DNA of 64,000 nucleotides from Desulfobacula sp. (GTDB lineage: Bacteria; Desulfobacterota; Desulfobacteria; Desulfobacterales; Desulfobacteraceae), in assembly GCF_030145145.1 (NCBI RefSeq), contig NZ_JAQYWD010000009.1, positions 62,001 to 126,000 of the forward strand, read 5' to 3'. Both the position numbers and the translations under genes were made by a program. Numbering within the stretch: position 1 is the first letter of the stretch; each line of letters starts with the position of its first letter. The notes below the pieces were generated by a model. That model had not been told where the DNA came from and made no database searches. It worked only from the letters and a program-made list of their open reading frames with translations. Positions 17,443 through 25,344 of the stretch are shown here, one piece after another.

Positions 17443-18131
17443 AGTGTAACGATTTTCAACATTGGCTCTTAACCCGAGATATTTTTACGGATGAGGAAAA
17501 CCCTGATGTGCTGGATCATCTGAAAGGGTGTGCCAGCTGTAGAAACCTTTATACCATTGATTCAAAACTTGAAGAGACTATCATACGGGCTTTTCACCAG
17601 CAGGAAGTCCCCAAGGGCCTGCCGGAACAGATTGAATTGAGCCTTGACCATGTGAAAAATCCCACTAGACTGACGCCGCATAAAATAGTCGGTTTTGCTG
17701 CTGGTATTGCCCTGGTGGTAATAATATCCATGGTGATGTTTAACAAGCCGTCTCATTATCAAACGCTTCAGCAATTGAGTGAAAAAGCCATTGTTAGGCA
17801 TCTCAAAGGAGATATGACCCTGTCATTTGGTGCGGATGAAATTGAACAGGCCGTGGCCATGCTGAGCCAGGAACTCAAGTTTAAAGTTATTCTTCCTGAT
17901 TTAAAGGCTCAGGGATATGTCCTGCTGGGGGGAAGGTGCTGTGTTCTCGGCAAATGCAAAACAGCATATCTTTTTTATAAGAAAAACGATAAAATTTGTT
18001 CCCTGTTTATTCTGGACTATGGGCACCTTGATTTTCAGATGGCTGAAGGCAGCCGGTTCAGCAACGATACAAAAGGCTGTCATACCGATATCTGGAAAGA
18101 AAAGGGACAGGTCTATGCAATGGTTTACTGA
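17439..18131 (+). CDS. Anti-sigma factor with zinc-finger-like N-terminus
   Basis: 230 residues. The N-terminal domain has an H-x3-C-x2-C pattern (VLDHLKGCASCRNLY) typical of ZAS anti-sigma domains. It is followed by one membrane segment (about 83-102, FAAGIALVVIISMVMF) and an extracytoplasmic domain. That domain has a Cys cluster (GGRCCVLGKCKTAYLF, DKICSLFILD) and a late Cys-His. The protein should sequester the ECF sigma encoded just upstream. The cysteine-rich sensor domain hints at a thiol, oxidant or metal signal, but this is inference. Confidence 0.85.
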   Translation: MKCNDFQHWLLTRDIFTDEENPDVLDHLKGCASCRNLYTIDSKLEETIIRAFHQQEVPKGLPEQIELSLDHVKNPTRLTPHKIVGFAAGIALVVIISMVMFNKPSHYQTLQQLSEKAIVRHLKGDMTLSFGADEIEQAVAMLSQELKFKVILPDLKAQGYVLLGGRCCVLGKCKTAYLFYKKNDKICSLFILDYGHLDFQMAEGSRFSNDTKGCHTDIWKEKGQVYAMVY

Positions 18132-18287
18132 TCCGAAGTAACACATTGCAGGTCTTGCCACATTGTGGTATTGTTTTGGGATATGGACAGTGGTTTACAA
18201 AAGGACACACGGGTGAAAGGGGGGATTGACAAATGCCTTTCTTCACAAAGGATAAGCAGACATCACGCTCTAGAACAAGGGGGTAAA

Positions 18288-18722
18288 ATGAAAATTGTTT
18301 CCATTGCTGTCAGCAGGAAAAAAGGGACAACCAAAAAATGTATCCAACAGGCGGAACTCATAGAAAATCACGGGATCAAAGATGATGCCCATGCGGGTGA
18401 CTGGCACAGGCAATTAAGTTTTCTGGCGTCGGAAAGTATTGAAAATGCCAGCAGCGAGGCGTTTAAACTGAGCTTTGGGGATTTTGCTGAAAATATCGCA
18501 ACCACCGGGATTGATTGGAAAACACAACCCATTGGCCAACAGTTTAACCTGGGGGAAGATGCGATTGTGGAAATTACCCAGATTGGAAAAGAGTGTCATC
18601 AAAAATGTGCTATTTTTTATCGGACCGGGGATTGCATTATGCCCAAAGAAGGTGTATTTGCTAAGGTTCTCAACGGTGGCATCATTAAGGTTGGAGATAA
18701 GATAGAACGGGTTGTCAAATAA
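18288..18722 (+). CDS. MOSC domain protein
   Basis: 144 residues from the ATG giving MKIVSIAVSRKKGTTK, preceded by AAGGGGG. An upstream in-frame ATG is rejected because it adds 41 residues without family resemblance. The MOSC pattern is clear: GIKDDAHAGDWHRQLSFLA, FAENIATTGID and the conserved cysteine region IGKECHQKCAIFYRTGDCIMPKEGVFAKV. Stand-alone MOSC proteins are linked to molybdenum cofactor sulfuration, or to sulfur and Moco handling in general. The exact role is unknown here. The YcaO gene starts 49 bp downstream on the same strand. Confidence 0.88.
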   Translation: MKIVSIAVSRKKGTTKKCIQQAELIENHGIKDDAHAGDWHRQLSFLASESIENASSEAFKLSFGDFAENIATTGIDWKTQPIGQQFNLGEDAIVEITQIGKECHQKCAIFYRTGDCIMPKEGVFAKVLNGGIIKVGDKIERVVK

Positions 18723-18771
18723 GATGGACAACCGGATGGATAAAAGATAAGGAATTTGTTAAGGACACTGC

Positions 18772-20502
18772 ATGAGTTATAAGATCGAGTTAACCGATGC
18801 CTTTAAAGGCTATACCTATGATCAGGACAAAATCATGTCTCCGGAAGAGACGGTGGCAAGGTTTAAACAGAAAACAGGCCGCCTGAATCTTGATATTTTA
18901 AGCCGAACCCAGAGGATTGATAACGGACGGCTGGGCATACCGGTTTTTTTCAGTGAATGCGGCACCGATGCCATGCAGGTGATTGGAACTAAAAAGCAGA
19001 TGGGCAAAGGCGGGACCCCTGACCAATCCGAAGCCAGTGCCGTGATGGAGCTTGCAGAACGATTTAGTTTTTTTTCGTTTATGAAACAAGAAGATCACTT
19101 TTTTTATTCAACCCCGAAACAAGTGGGAGAAAAAGCCCTTGCCTATGAACAGATCATAAAATCCGTTCATGATAACACCGAAGATGCCATGCGGGTAAAA
19201 TCGATTTTTGATGACCTGCCGTTAAAATGGACCAACGGATATAACCTGACAAAAAAACAAGCCGTTCTGATTCCCTTTAACTGGTTCTACATGATTAATG
19301 AATTCAATGGTCCCAGTGCAGGGAATTGCACGGAAGAAGCCTTAAGTCAGGGGATTTGCGAACTGGTCGAGCGGCATACCTCTTCCATTATCAGCCATGG
19401 AAATTTGAAAGTTCCCCAAATTAATCTTGCCTCGTTCACAGACCCGCTGGTCATTGAGATGCTGGACAATTTTAAAAAAGAAGGGATAAAGGTCTATGCA
19501 TCAGATTTTTCTCTGGACACGGGTATCTCCACCATTGGTGTCCTTGCCTGGGACCCTGCCACCTTTCCGGATTTAAGTGAGATTGTCTGGACGGCGGGAA
19601 CATCACCGGACCCCCAGAAAGCCATGAGCCGTGCCCTTACGGAAACAGCCCAGCTTGCCGGAGATTTTAACACCGGTTCCAATTATGTGGCCAGCGGCCT
19701 GCCGAAATTTACCAATATTGAAGCGGCCCGGTTTATTACCCATCCTGGAAAAACAATCAACATGGATGCCTTGCCCGATCTTTCCAGTAACAACATTAAA
19801 ACCGAGGTGGAAAACCTGATCCATGCCCTGGATAAACGGGGATATCAGGTGCTTGCCATCAGCACCCTGCATGATGACCTCAAGGTGCCGGCCTTTTATA
19901 CGATTATTCCCGGCGCACATTTCCGGGAGAGAGCTGCTGCTGCCAGTGTGGGCATGTTTTCTGCCCGACTCATCACGGAAAGTTTTGATCCTGTCCAGGC
20001 CCTGTGCCGTCTGGACGACCTGGAAACGGCCTTGCCCGGCAAATACTATACCAGTTTTTACAAGGGCCTGATGCACAGCGCGATGGATGACCCCAAAACC
20101 GCGTTAACGGAATTTGAGGCGGCATTGAACCGGGATCCGGCACGGCTGAACATGCCCGATATCTGCTCCCATATGGGGGCCTGCCTAAAAGATCTTGAAC
20201 ACTATGAACGGGCCATCAAGGTCTGCCAACAGGGACTTGAAATTGATGCCCAGCGCCCGGATATGTTAAATACCCAGGGGGTCTGCTATTTTATGCTGAA
20301 ACAGCATAACACCGCCATCACCTGTTTTGAAACAGCCCTGGAGGTAGACCCTTCCCTTGCCATCAACTATGCGAATATCGGTTCAAATTACAGGGAACTG
20401 GGCGAAAATCAGCTGGCCGTCAAATACTATGAAATGGCCCTGAAAATTGACCCATCCATAACCTTTGCCCGGGAGAATATTGAAAAACTGACCCCCTTCT
20501 AA
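18772..20502 (+). CDS. YcaO-domain protein with C-terminal TPR repeats
   Basis: 576 residues. The YcaO domain (about 50-400) has an ATP-binding pattern: DQSEASAVMELAERFSFF, CTEEALSQGICELVERH and SRALTETAQLAGDF. The C-terminal part (about 420-576) has about four tetratricopeptide repeats (AIKVCQQGLEIDAQRPD, AITCFETALEVDPSLAI, AVKYYEMALKIDPSIT). YcaO enzymes use ATP to activate amide backbones, for example in azoline or thioamide formation. YcaO-TPR proteins without a known peptide substrate occur in sulfate reducers. No leader peptide, TfuA or dehydrogenase gene is adjacent, so the substrate is unknown and may be a cellular protein. A terminator follows. Confidence 0.88.
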   Translation: MSYKIELTDAFKGYTYDQDKIMSPEETVARFKQKTGRLNLDILSRTQRIDNGRLGIPVFFSECGTDAMQVIGTKKQMGKGGTPDQSEASAVMELAERFSFFSFMKQEDHFFYSTPKQVGEKALAYEQIIKSVHDNTEDAMRVKSIFDDLPLKWTNGYNLTKKQAVLIPFNWFYMINEFNGPSAGNCTEEALSQGICELVERHTSSIISHGNLKVPQINLASFTDPLVIEMLDNFKKEGIKVYASDFSLDTGISTIGVLAWDPATFPDLSEIVWTAGTSPDPQKAMSRALTETAQLAGDFNTGSNYVASGLPKFTNIEAARFITHPGKTINMDALPDLSSNNIKTEVENLIHALDKRGYQVLAISTLHDDLKVPAFYTIIPGAHFRERAAAASVGMFSARLITESFDPVQALCRLDDLETALPGKYYTSFYKGLMHSAMDDPKTALTEFEAALNRDPARLNMPDICSHMGACLKDLEHYERAIKVCQQGLEIDAQRPDMLNTQGVCYFMLKQHNTAITCFETALEVDPSLAINYANIGSNYRELGENQLAVKYYEMALKIDPSITFARENIEKLTPF

Positions 20503-20600
20503 GAGAAGAACTCAACGCTTCTTGATGTATCAAACACTTGTGCGCCGCTGAGACACAACCTGCAATACAAATTTGTATCAAAATGATATTTGGAACGATT

Positions 20601-20637
20601 AACATCAGAAATTCTCATCAAAATTCTGATGTTTTTC
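20601..20637 (+). terminator. Intrinsic terminator downstream of the YcaO gene
   Basis: Stem AACATCAGAA / TTCTGATGTT (10 bp) with a 13-nt loop, followed by TTTCTTG. It separates the YcaO unit from the flavodoxin-prxU unit. Confidence 0.7.
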
Positions 20638-20640
20638 TTG

Positions 20641-20656
20641 TGGCACAAAACTTGTA
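20641..20656 (+). promoter_or_regulatory. Possible sigma-54-type promoter of flavodoxin-prxU
   Basis: TGGCACAAAACTTGTA matches TGGCAC-N5-TTGCA except for one base in the -12 box. It lies about 80 bp before the flavodoxin ATG and directly after the upstream terminator. No activator gene is adjacent. Confidence 0.45.
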
Positions 20657-20737
20657 GTGATATCCTCTGAAAATCAATTGTGTTTTAAGGTCCGTTGTGC
20701 ATGGCGTTTAATCACTTAATGATAAGGAGAAAAAAGC

Positions 20738-21184
20738 ATGAAGAAAGTATTGATAGCATATACCAGCAGAGCCGGTACCACTGAAAAAATGGCCAACTAT
20801 TTGGCAGAAGGTATTCGAATGTCTGGAAATGAAACAAAAGTTGCAAAAATTTCATCGTTAAAAAATGAGAAGGACTTGTCCGGATTTGACGGATATCTTT
20901 TCGGATGCCCAACCTATCATAAAGATATGACCAGTGGAATGAAGCAATTTCTTTTTTTAGCTGAAAAAGCCAATTTAATCGGAAAGATGGGAGGCGCTTT
21001 TGGGTCTCATACCCATAGTGGAGAATCCGCCCCCATGATTTTTGACACCATGCAGCACGTCTTTAAAATGGATGTGCTGGACCTGGGGCCTTTAAATCTA
21101 ACCGAAGCGATCATGGAAACGGATGAAGGCCTGAAAGCCTGTCAGCAATATGGGAAGGCATTGGGTCAGAAATTCGACGGGTAA
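20738..21184 (+). CDS. Flavodoxin-family protein
   Basis: 148 residues. The N-terminal phosphate-binding loop IAYTSRAGTTEKMA and the flavin-contact loops (FGCPTYHKDMTSGMKQFL, GAFGSHTHSGESAPMIF) fit the flavodoxin fold. It is a cytoplasmic FMN electron carrier. AAGGAG precedes the ATG. It is followed 42 bp later by the selenocysteine peroxiredoxin gene, so it may supply electrons for peroxide defence; this is inferred from neighbourhood only. Confidence 0.9.
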   Translation: MKKVLIAYTSRAGTTEKMANYLAEGIRMSGNETKVAKISSLKNEKDLSGFDGYLFGCPTYHKDMTSGMKQFLFLAEKANLIGKMGGAFGSHTHSGESAPMIFDTMQHVFKMDVLDLGPLNLTEAIMETDEGLKACQQYGKALGQKFDG

Positions 21185-21226
21185 CCATTTCATCAACGGC
21201 TAATCATCAACTATAGGAGAGGGACG

Positions 21227-21946
21227 ATGGCAGAAAAACTAAAGGCGGGATGTGCACGTCCGTCAGGTGGACCAGTGGAAGACCCATCCCCTGAGGAATC
21301 AACTGAAAATCAAACCCAGAAAAAGGAGACCAGGCCAATGATGCAAGTTGGAAAAAAAGCACCGGATTTTACGGCTCCCGGTTATCAGAACGGAACGTTT
21401 AATACGATAAAATTATCAGATTACCTGGGTAAATGGGTCCTTCTTTGTTTTTATCCTGGGGATTTTACTTTTGTCTGAGCAACTGAGATTTCAGCAGTTG
21501 CTGAAAAATACGCCGAATATCAGACATTGGGAGTGGAAGTATTGTCCATGAGTGTTGATAGTATGTTTGTACACAAAATGTGGGATGATCGAGAACTTTC
21601 CAAAATGGTAGAGGGGGGCGTGCCATTTCCCATGTTGTCTGATGCCGGCGGGAGAGTCGGTAAGGTGTATGGTGTTTATGATCAAGACGCCGGCGTGGAA
21701 ATGAGGGGACGATTTATCATCGATCCGGATGGTATTGTTCAAGGGTATGAGGTCTTAACCCCGCCCGTGGGACGAAATATAAATGAAACATTGCGGCAGG
21801 TTCAAGCCTTTCAGCTGGTAAGGGCGACCAAAGGCGCAGAAGCAACCCCTTCCGGCTGGAAACCGGGCAAGATGACCCTCAAGCCCGGACCTGAACTGGT
21901 CGGGAATGTGTGGAAGGAATGGAAAACATCCATGGCCTTTGATTAA
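21227..21946 (+). CDS. prxU: Selenocysteine peroxiredoxin, in-frame UGA at 21476-21478
   Basis: 239 residues with UGA read as selenocysteine at residue 84. The catalytic motif is YPGDFTFV-Sec-ATEIS, where ordinary 2-Cys peroxiredoxins have FVCPTE. Both halves are in one frame and conserved: [17 protein letters not shown] before; [46 protein letters not shown] after. The N-terminal extension ([17 protein letters not shown]) is low complexity. It reduces peroxides in the cytoplasm. A hairpin directly follows the UGA. The start has an AGGAGAGGG ribosome binding site. Ordinary gene calling would split it into two pieces at the UGA. PrxU proteins are known from Eubacterium and Deltaproteobacteria. 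Confidence 0.93.
21479..21501 (+). other. Putative bSECIS hairpin of prxU
   Basis: GCAACTG / CAGTTGC is a perfect 7-bp stem starting at the base after the UGA. An inner alternative CTGA / TCAG stem has a GATT apical loop. The position and the loop G fit bacterial SECIS elements recognised by SelB. Hand-folded only. Confidence 0.6.
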
Positions 21947-21991
21947 CTCAACTTTCCGGGTTGGCCATGCTTGGGGTCAGGCTTTCCTTTA
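21947..21991. repeat. Dispersed repeat, half copy (CTCAACTTTC...GGGGTCAGGC type)
   Basis: It begins right after the prxU stop codon: CTCAACTTTCCGGGTTGGCCAT, a short gap, then GGGGTCAGGCTTTCCTTT. The same two blocks in the same order and spacing occur at 27054-27100, where they form one arm of an inverted-repeat element. No opposing arm is seen here, so this looks like a half element. Confidence 0.7.
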
Positions 21992-22069
21992 AAGCGGAAG
22001 ACTGGAAGACATGAGAGGGGAACGGCAGCAGGGGGTTGTTTGTTGATTAAACTGCCCCGGGGATACCGT

Positions 22070-23521
22070 TTAGTCGCCGTCCTGTTTCCCTTCTGGTTTT
22101 TTTGAAATAAGATATTGAATCTGGATTTTATTGTTGTTTTCCAATTTAAGGGATGCCGGGTTTAAAACCAGACCAACCGAGGCTGTACCGGACTCCGTGA
22201 GTGTGTCCAATGAGATCGGTTCTGTGAAAAGGGTGGCCATGTCCTGGAGTATCAACCCCCCGCCAATGACCCGAATGGTTTGGGGAATGGCCTTTGCCTC
22301 TGTCATGACAAGCCCTTTGGGCAGTTTTCCTATCCAGTACGGCTGGATGGGGAGGTCTTTTTTCATCAGGGTATCCAGGCTGATATCCAGTTCTGTGGGG
22401 TCTATCTTTTTCAACCGGATCCCCGGGGGAAGTACAATGTTTTCCCGGGTGATGGACAGTTTGTTCATGCCGACCACAGAATGGGTCAGGTTGAGTTTGA
22501 CCTTGATCTGATCCGGTTTGATGGCATTGATTAGCGGCTTGGCACCGCTGATCAAAAGCTTAACATTGGATGCAGAAGAAGAGATGATTTCCATTTTTTG
22601 ATCCGGGTTCATAAACTCCACTGGAACATCCTGTGTGGCAAAGGTTTCCATCCCTGTTGAAAAGCGGAGCCAGATACCAGTAATGCAGAACAGGCAGATC
22701 GTTCCAGCCGTGACAAGTTCGATGGTCTGATGTCTAAATCCTTTTTTTGATGAATCATCTCCGGTATGTTCCCGGAGTTGTTTTTCAAGATCGGCCCGGT
22801 TTTTAATGGCATAGAATTGATTTTCTTTGAACAGGGAAACCTTTCCCCGTTCTTCTGAAACAACAATGACCAGAGCATCTGTTAATTCTGTCAGCCCGGA
22901 GGCCGCCCGGTGCCGGGTTCCGAAAAAAGAGGGCAAGTCCCCTCTTTTTGACAAGGGAAGAATCTGACCAGCGCTGATGATCCGATCCCCCTGTATGATC
23001 GTGGCACCGTCGTGGACGGGATTGTCGGGCCAGAAAATGCTCACCAGGATTTCCTGTGACAACCGGCCATTCAGCCGAACCCCCCCTTGAACGACCGAGG
23101 CCAGTCCTTGCTTTAAGGGCAGCACGATCATGGCACCGATTTTTTTTTCCGCCAGTTCATACACACTTTCAACAATGATATTCAAAGGGGTATGAAATTG
23201 ATATCGGGGGATTCCCCATAAAATGGATTTCAGATCTTTGGTCTGCAGAACGCTGGAGATTTCATTTCTGAAAATAATAATGATAATAAAGGCTGCCACG
23301 GTAATAAAGCCCTGCATGGCCCAGTTGGTTATGATCAGGCCTAAAGGGACGGCGGTCTGACTGACGGCCCAGAGCGCACAAACGGCCACCAGTACCCGGA
23401 TGACATTGGTTCCCCGGAAAAGCACATAGAGCCGAAATAAAATATAGCTGTTCAGCAGTATATCCAGTGCATCCTGCCAGCGAAGCCCGGAGAATAAATA
23501 AAAAAACGGTTCCATCATCAA
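22070..23521 (-). CDS. cdaA: Diadenylate cyclase CdaA fused to a YbbR (CdaR-like) domain
   Basis: 483 residues. Three N-terminal membrane segments (about 1-75) are followed by a DisA_N diadenylate cyclase domain with the catalytic DGA (PDNPVHDGATII, around residue 170) and RHR (FFGTRHRAASGL, around residue 202) motifs. It makes cyclic di-AMP. After about residue 255 there is another membrane segment (VTAGTICLFCITGIWLRF), then about 190 residues with two YbbR-like repeats (TQDVPVEFMNP, LPIQPYWIGKLPKGLVMTEA). In Firmicutes CdaA and its regulator CdaR (four YbbR repeats) are separate adjacent genes; here both are in one chain. The stop overlaps no gene. A DUF2914 gene lies directly upstream, end to start. 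Confidence 0.9.
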   Translation of the reverse strand: MMMEPFFYLFSGLRWQDALDILLNSYILFRLYVLFRGTNVIRVLVAVCALWAVSQTAVPLGLIITNWAMQGFITVAAFIIIIIFRNEISSVLQTKDLKSILWGIPRYQFHTPLNIIVESVYELAEKKIGAMIVLPLKQGLASVVQGGVRLNGRLSQEILVSIFWPDNPVHDGATIIQGDRIISAGQILPLSKRGDLPSFFGTRHRAASGLTELTDALVIVVSEERGKVSLFKENQFYAIKNRADLEKQLREHTGDDSSKKGFRHQTIELVTAGTICLFCITGIWLRFSTGMETFATQDVPVEFMNPDQKMEIISSSASNVKLLISGAKPLINAIKPDQIKVKLNLTHSVVGMNKLSITRENIVLPPGIRLKKIDPTELDISLDTLMKKDLPIQPYWIGKLPKGLVMTEAKAIPQTIRVIGGGLILQDMATLFTEPISLDTLTESGTASVGLVLNPASLKLENNNKIQIQYLISKKPEGKQDGD

Positions 23522-23947
23522 TCAGTCTGCCATGCTGAATCTTAAGGTTTTCAATAGGGTGTCATCAACATCCCGTATTTCGACACGCCAGGGCCCCTTG
23601 TCCGCATTCCGGATCTGCATACTGCTGAAAGAAGACCATTTGGGTGGAGAAAGGGTCAGCCGCATGGTGAAAATCAATTTATCTTTTTTATACCATTTGT
23701 GAAAAATATAGGTTTTTTCAAACACCGGATCAAAATTTGAAAAACAGAAAACCTCCCCCTGGGAGATGGAAAAAACCACGGCCGGGTTAACCGGTTTAAA
23801 ATTTTCAATGGATTCACACATGACAGCCTGGGTCAATATCATTTTTGACGCTGACGGTTCTGAGCTGACAGCATAGGGGAGCCATAAGCAGATGACAACA
23901 ATAATAAAAAGGGCGGGTATTGATTTGCCGGGAACCTGTAGTTTCAT
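23522..23947 (-). CDS. Exported DUF2914-domain protein
   Basis: 141 residues from the ATG giving MKLQVPGKSIPALF, which places a signal peptide (ALFIIVVICLWLPYAVSSE) at the N-terminus. An upstream ATG would add 16 residues and cannot be excluded. The mature part matches DUF2914: VFSISQGEVFCFSNFD, TYIFHKWYKKDKL, GPWRVEIRDVDDTLLKTLRF. It is likely a beta-rich periplasmic domain of unknown function. It abuts the cdaA-type gene without a gap, which suggests linked expression with cyclic di-AMP signalling. Confidence 0.8.
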   Translation of the reverse strand: MKLQVPGKSIPALFIIVVICLWLPYAVSSEPSASKMILTQAVMCESIENFKPVNPAVVFSISQGEVFCFSNFDPVFEKTYIFHKWYKKDKLIFTMRLTLSPPKWSSFSSMQIRNADKGPWRVEIRDVDDTLLKTLRFSMAD

Positions 23948-24029
23948 GTCTACCACTATATCGAATGCCGTATTTTTTTCAAGACTAAACCTCATGCATC
24001 CGGGAAAAAAGGGGGGGCAAACCGCTAAT

Positions 24030-24923
24030 TTATGGGAAGCCTGGCAATTTTAAGTGAAGAACCATCAACCCGGTTGTCACCAGTGCCAGCGCGGCCAGAA
24101 GATGAGACGTCACAGGTTCGCCCAGAATTAGCCATCCAAAGCATACCCCGGCGATGGGCATCAAAAAAACAAATGAATGCAGTGAAGCGGCACCATATTG
24201 TTTTAATAATGTATTCCAGGCCACAAAGCCCAAAGAGGCGATGGCGATGCTCTGGTATAGCAGGGCCCAGATAATGGTCCGATCCAGTCGGATCACCATG
24301 GCTGGGTCCAATAGTACCCCGCAGGCCAGCAACAGGGGGGCTGCAAGCAAGAACGGATAGAGGACCAGGTGGAAGGGCTCAAAATCCTGGATCACCTTTT
24401 TTGTGAAAATGATTCGGCAGGCCCACACAAAAACCGCCGCCAGGACAATCAGGTCACCGGTCTGGTATCCAGATCCCATCCCTTCCTTGTCCATGAGGAT
24501 CAAAAAAACGCCGGAAAACCCCATTAACATGCCCACCACTTTTCTGGGGGTGATACGGTCTCCGGGAATAAAAAAATGGGATAAAACAAGCACAAGAAAG
24601 GGGAGCAAATTGGTGATCAGGGCACCGTGGGAGGCATTGGTTTTGGTCATGCCAATGTAAAACAGGGACATTTGAGTCGCCAAAATCATTCCCAGGGTAA
24701 GGGTCGAGCCCCATAAGTGTTTTTGTATTTTTAACGGTTGCCGACTCAACAGGGCCCACAATAGGATAACAACTGCGGCAATGGCAAATCGAATACCTGC
24801 ATTTGTGAAAGATCCCAATCCGGCCAGGGTGATTTTAACGGCCACAGGATTGGCACCGAATATGATGCACAATAAAACAATGGCGGTGGTGGTGACGGCT
24901 GAAAACTCATTTTTAGAGGTCAT
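24030..24923 (-). CDS. EamA/DMT-family transporter
   Basis: 297 residues with ten predicted membrane helices in two EamA repeats (for example AIVLLCIIFGANPVAVKI, GALITNLLPFLVLVLSHFF, SIAIASLGFVAWNTLLKQYG, SFVFLMPIAGVCFGWLIL). The start giving MTSKNEFSAV is chosen because the longer form adds a basic stretch not expected in the family. Members export amino acids or other metabolites; the substrate cannot be told. It lies about 80 bp upstream of the DUF2914 gene on the same strand. Confidence 0.87.
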   Translation of the reverse strand: MTSKNEFSAVTTTAIVLLCIIFGANPVAVKITLAGLGSFTNAGIRFAIAAVVILLWALLSRQPLKIQKHLWGSTLTLGMILATQMSLFYIGMTKTNASHGALITNLLPFLVLVLSHFFIPGDRITPRKVVGMLMGFSGVFLILMDKEGMGSGYQTGDLIVLAAVFVWACRIIFTKKVIQDFEPFHLVLYPFLLAAPLLLACGVLLDPAMVIRLDRTIIWALLYQSIAIASLGFVAWNTLLKQYGAASLHSFVFLMPIAGVCFGWLILGEPVTSHLLAALALVTTGLMVLHLKLPGFP

Positions 24924-25216
24924 GGTCAGGTCTTTAAAGGGCTTCCTGGGTAAGTATTTTATCCCTGTCGGTTTTTTTGGCCAGGGCAAGCGCATCATCT
25001 GCTTATTTTATAAGGTCATCAAGGGTTATATCGGCATTTCCAACTCCTATTGCCCAGCCCGCAGCTACAGAATGACCTGTACGTCATGGCGTGATATCAA
25101 AAATATCATTGTATGTCAAAATATCAGCAAAAAGTGATTTGTAATTTCATCCATCTTTTACAAAACCTGCCGTCTTTCTTACCCGTTAACCGGTTGAAAT
25201 CGCAGAGGACATGAAA
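24924..25216. other. Intergenic region before the accessory island
   Basis: About 290 bp without a supported gene. Two short frames on the plus strand have no family resemblance. The EamA promoter is expected here, but no clear element was recognised. Confidence 0.35.
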
Positions 25217-25344
25217 TCAAAGAAAATCAATCTCGGCCTTGCTGGTAGCTTCTGCCGCCAGTCGTTCGAGACGTTCTTCAGCATATTCAGTCAACAGATT
25301 GAGGTGTTTGGAGATCTTGCTCCCCCTCTCGGACCAAATTTTCT
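25217..25344 (-). pseudogene. Out-of-frame coding remnant after the DUF4338 gene
   Basis: In the frame +1 to the DUF4338 gene, the minus strand reads KFYVQKIWSERGSKISKHLN then LLTEYAEERLERLAAEATS, ending at TGA. The helical, coding-like composition in a different frame suggests a frameshift or the remains of a second gene fused in a mobile element. No start of its own is visible. I cannot name the family. Confidence 0.4.
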
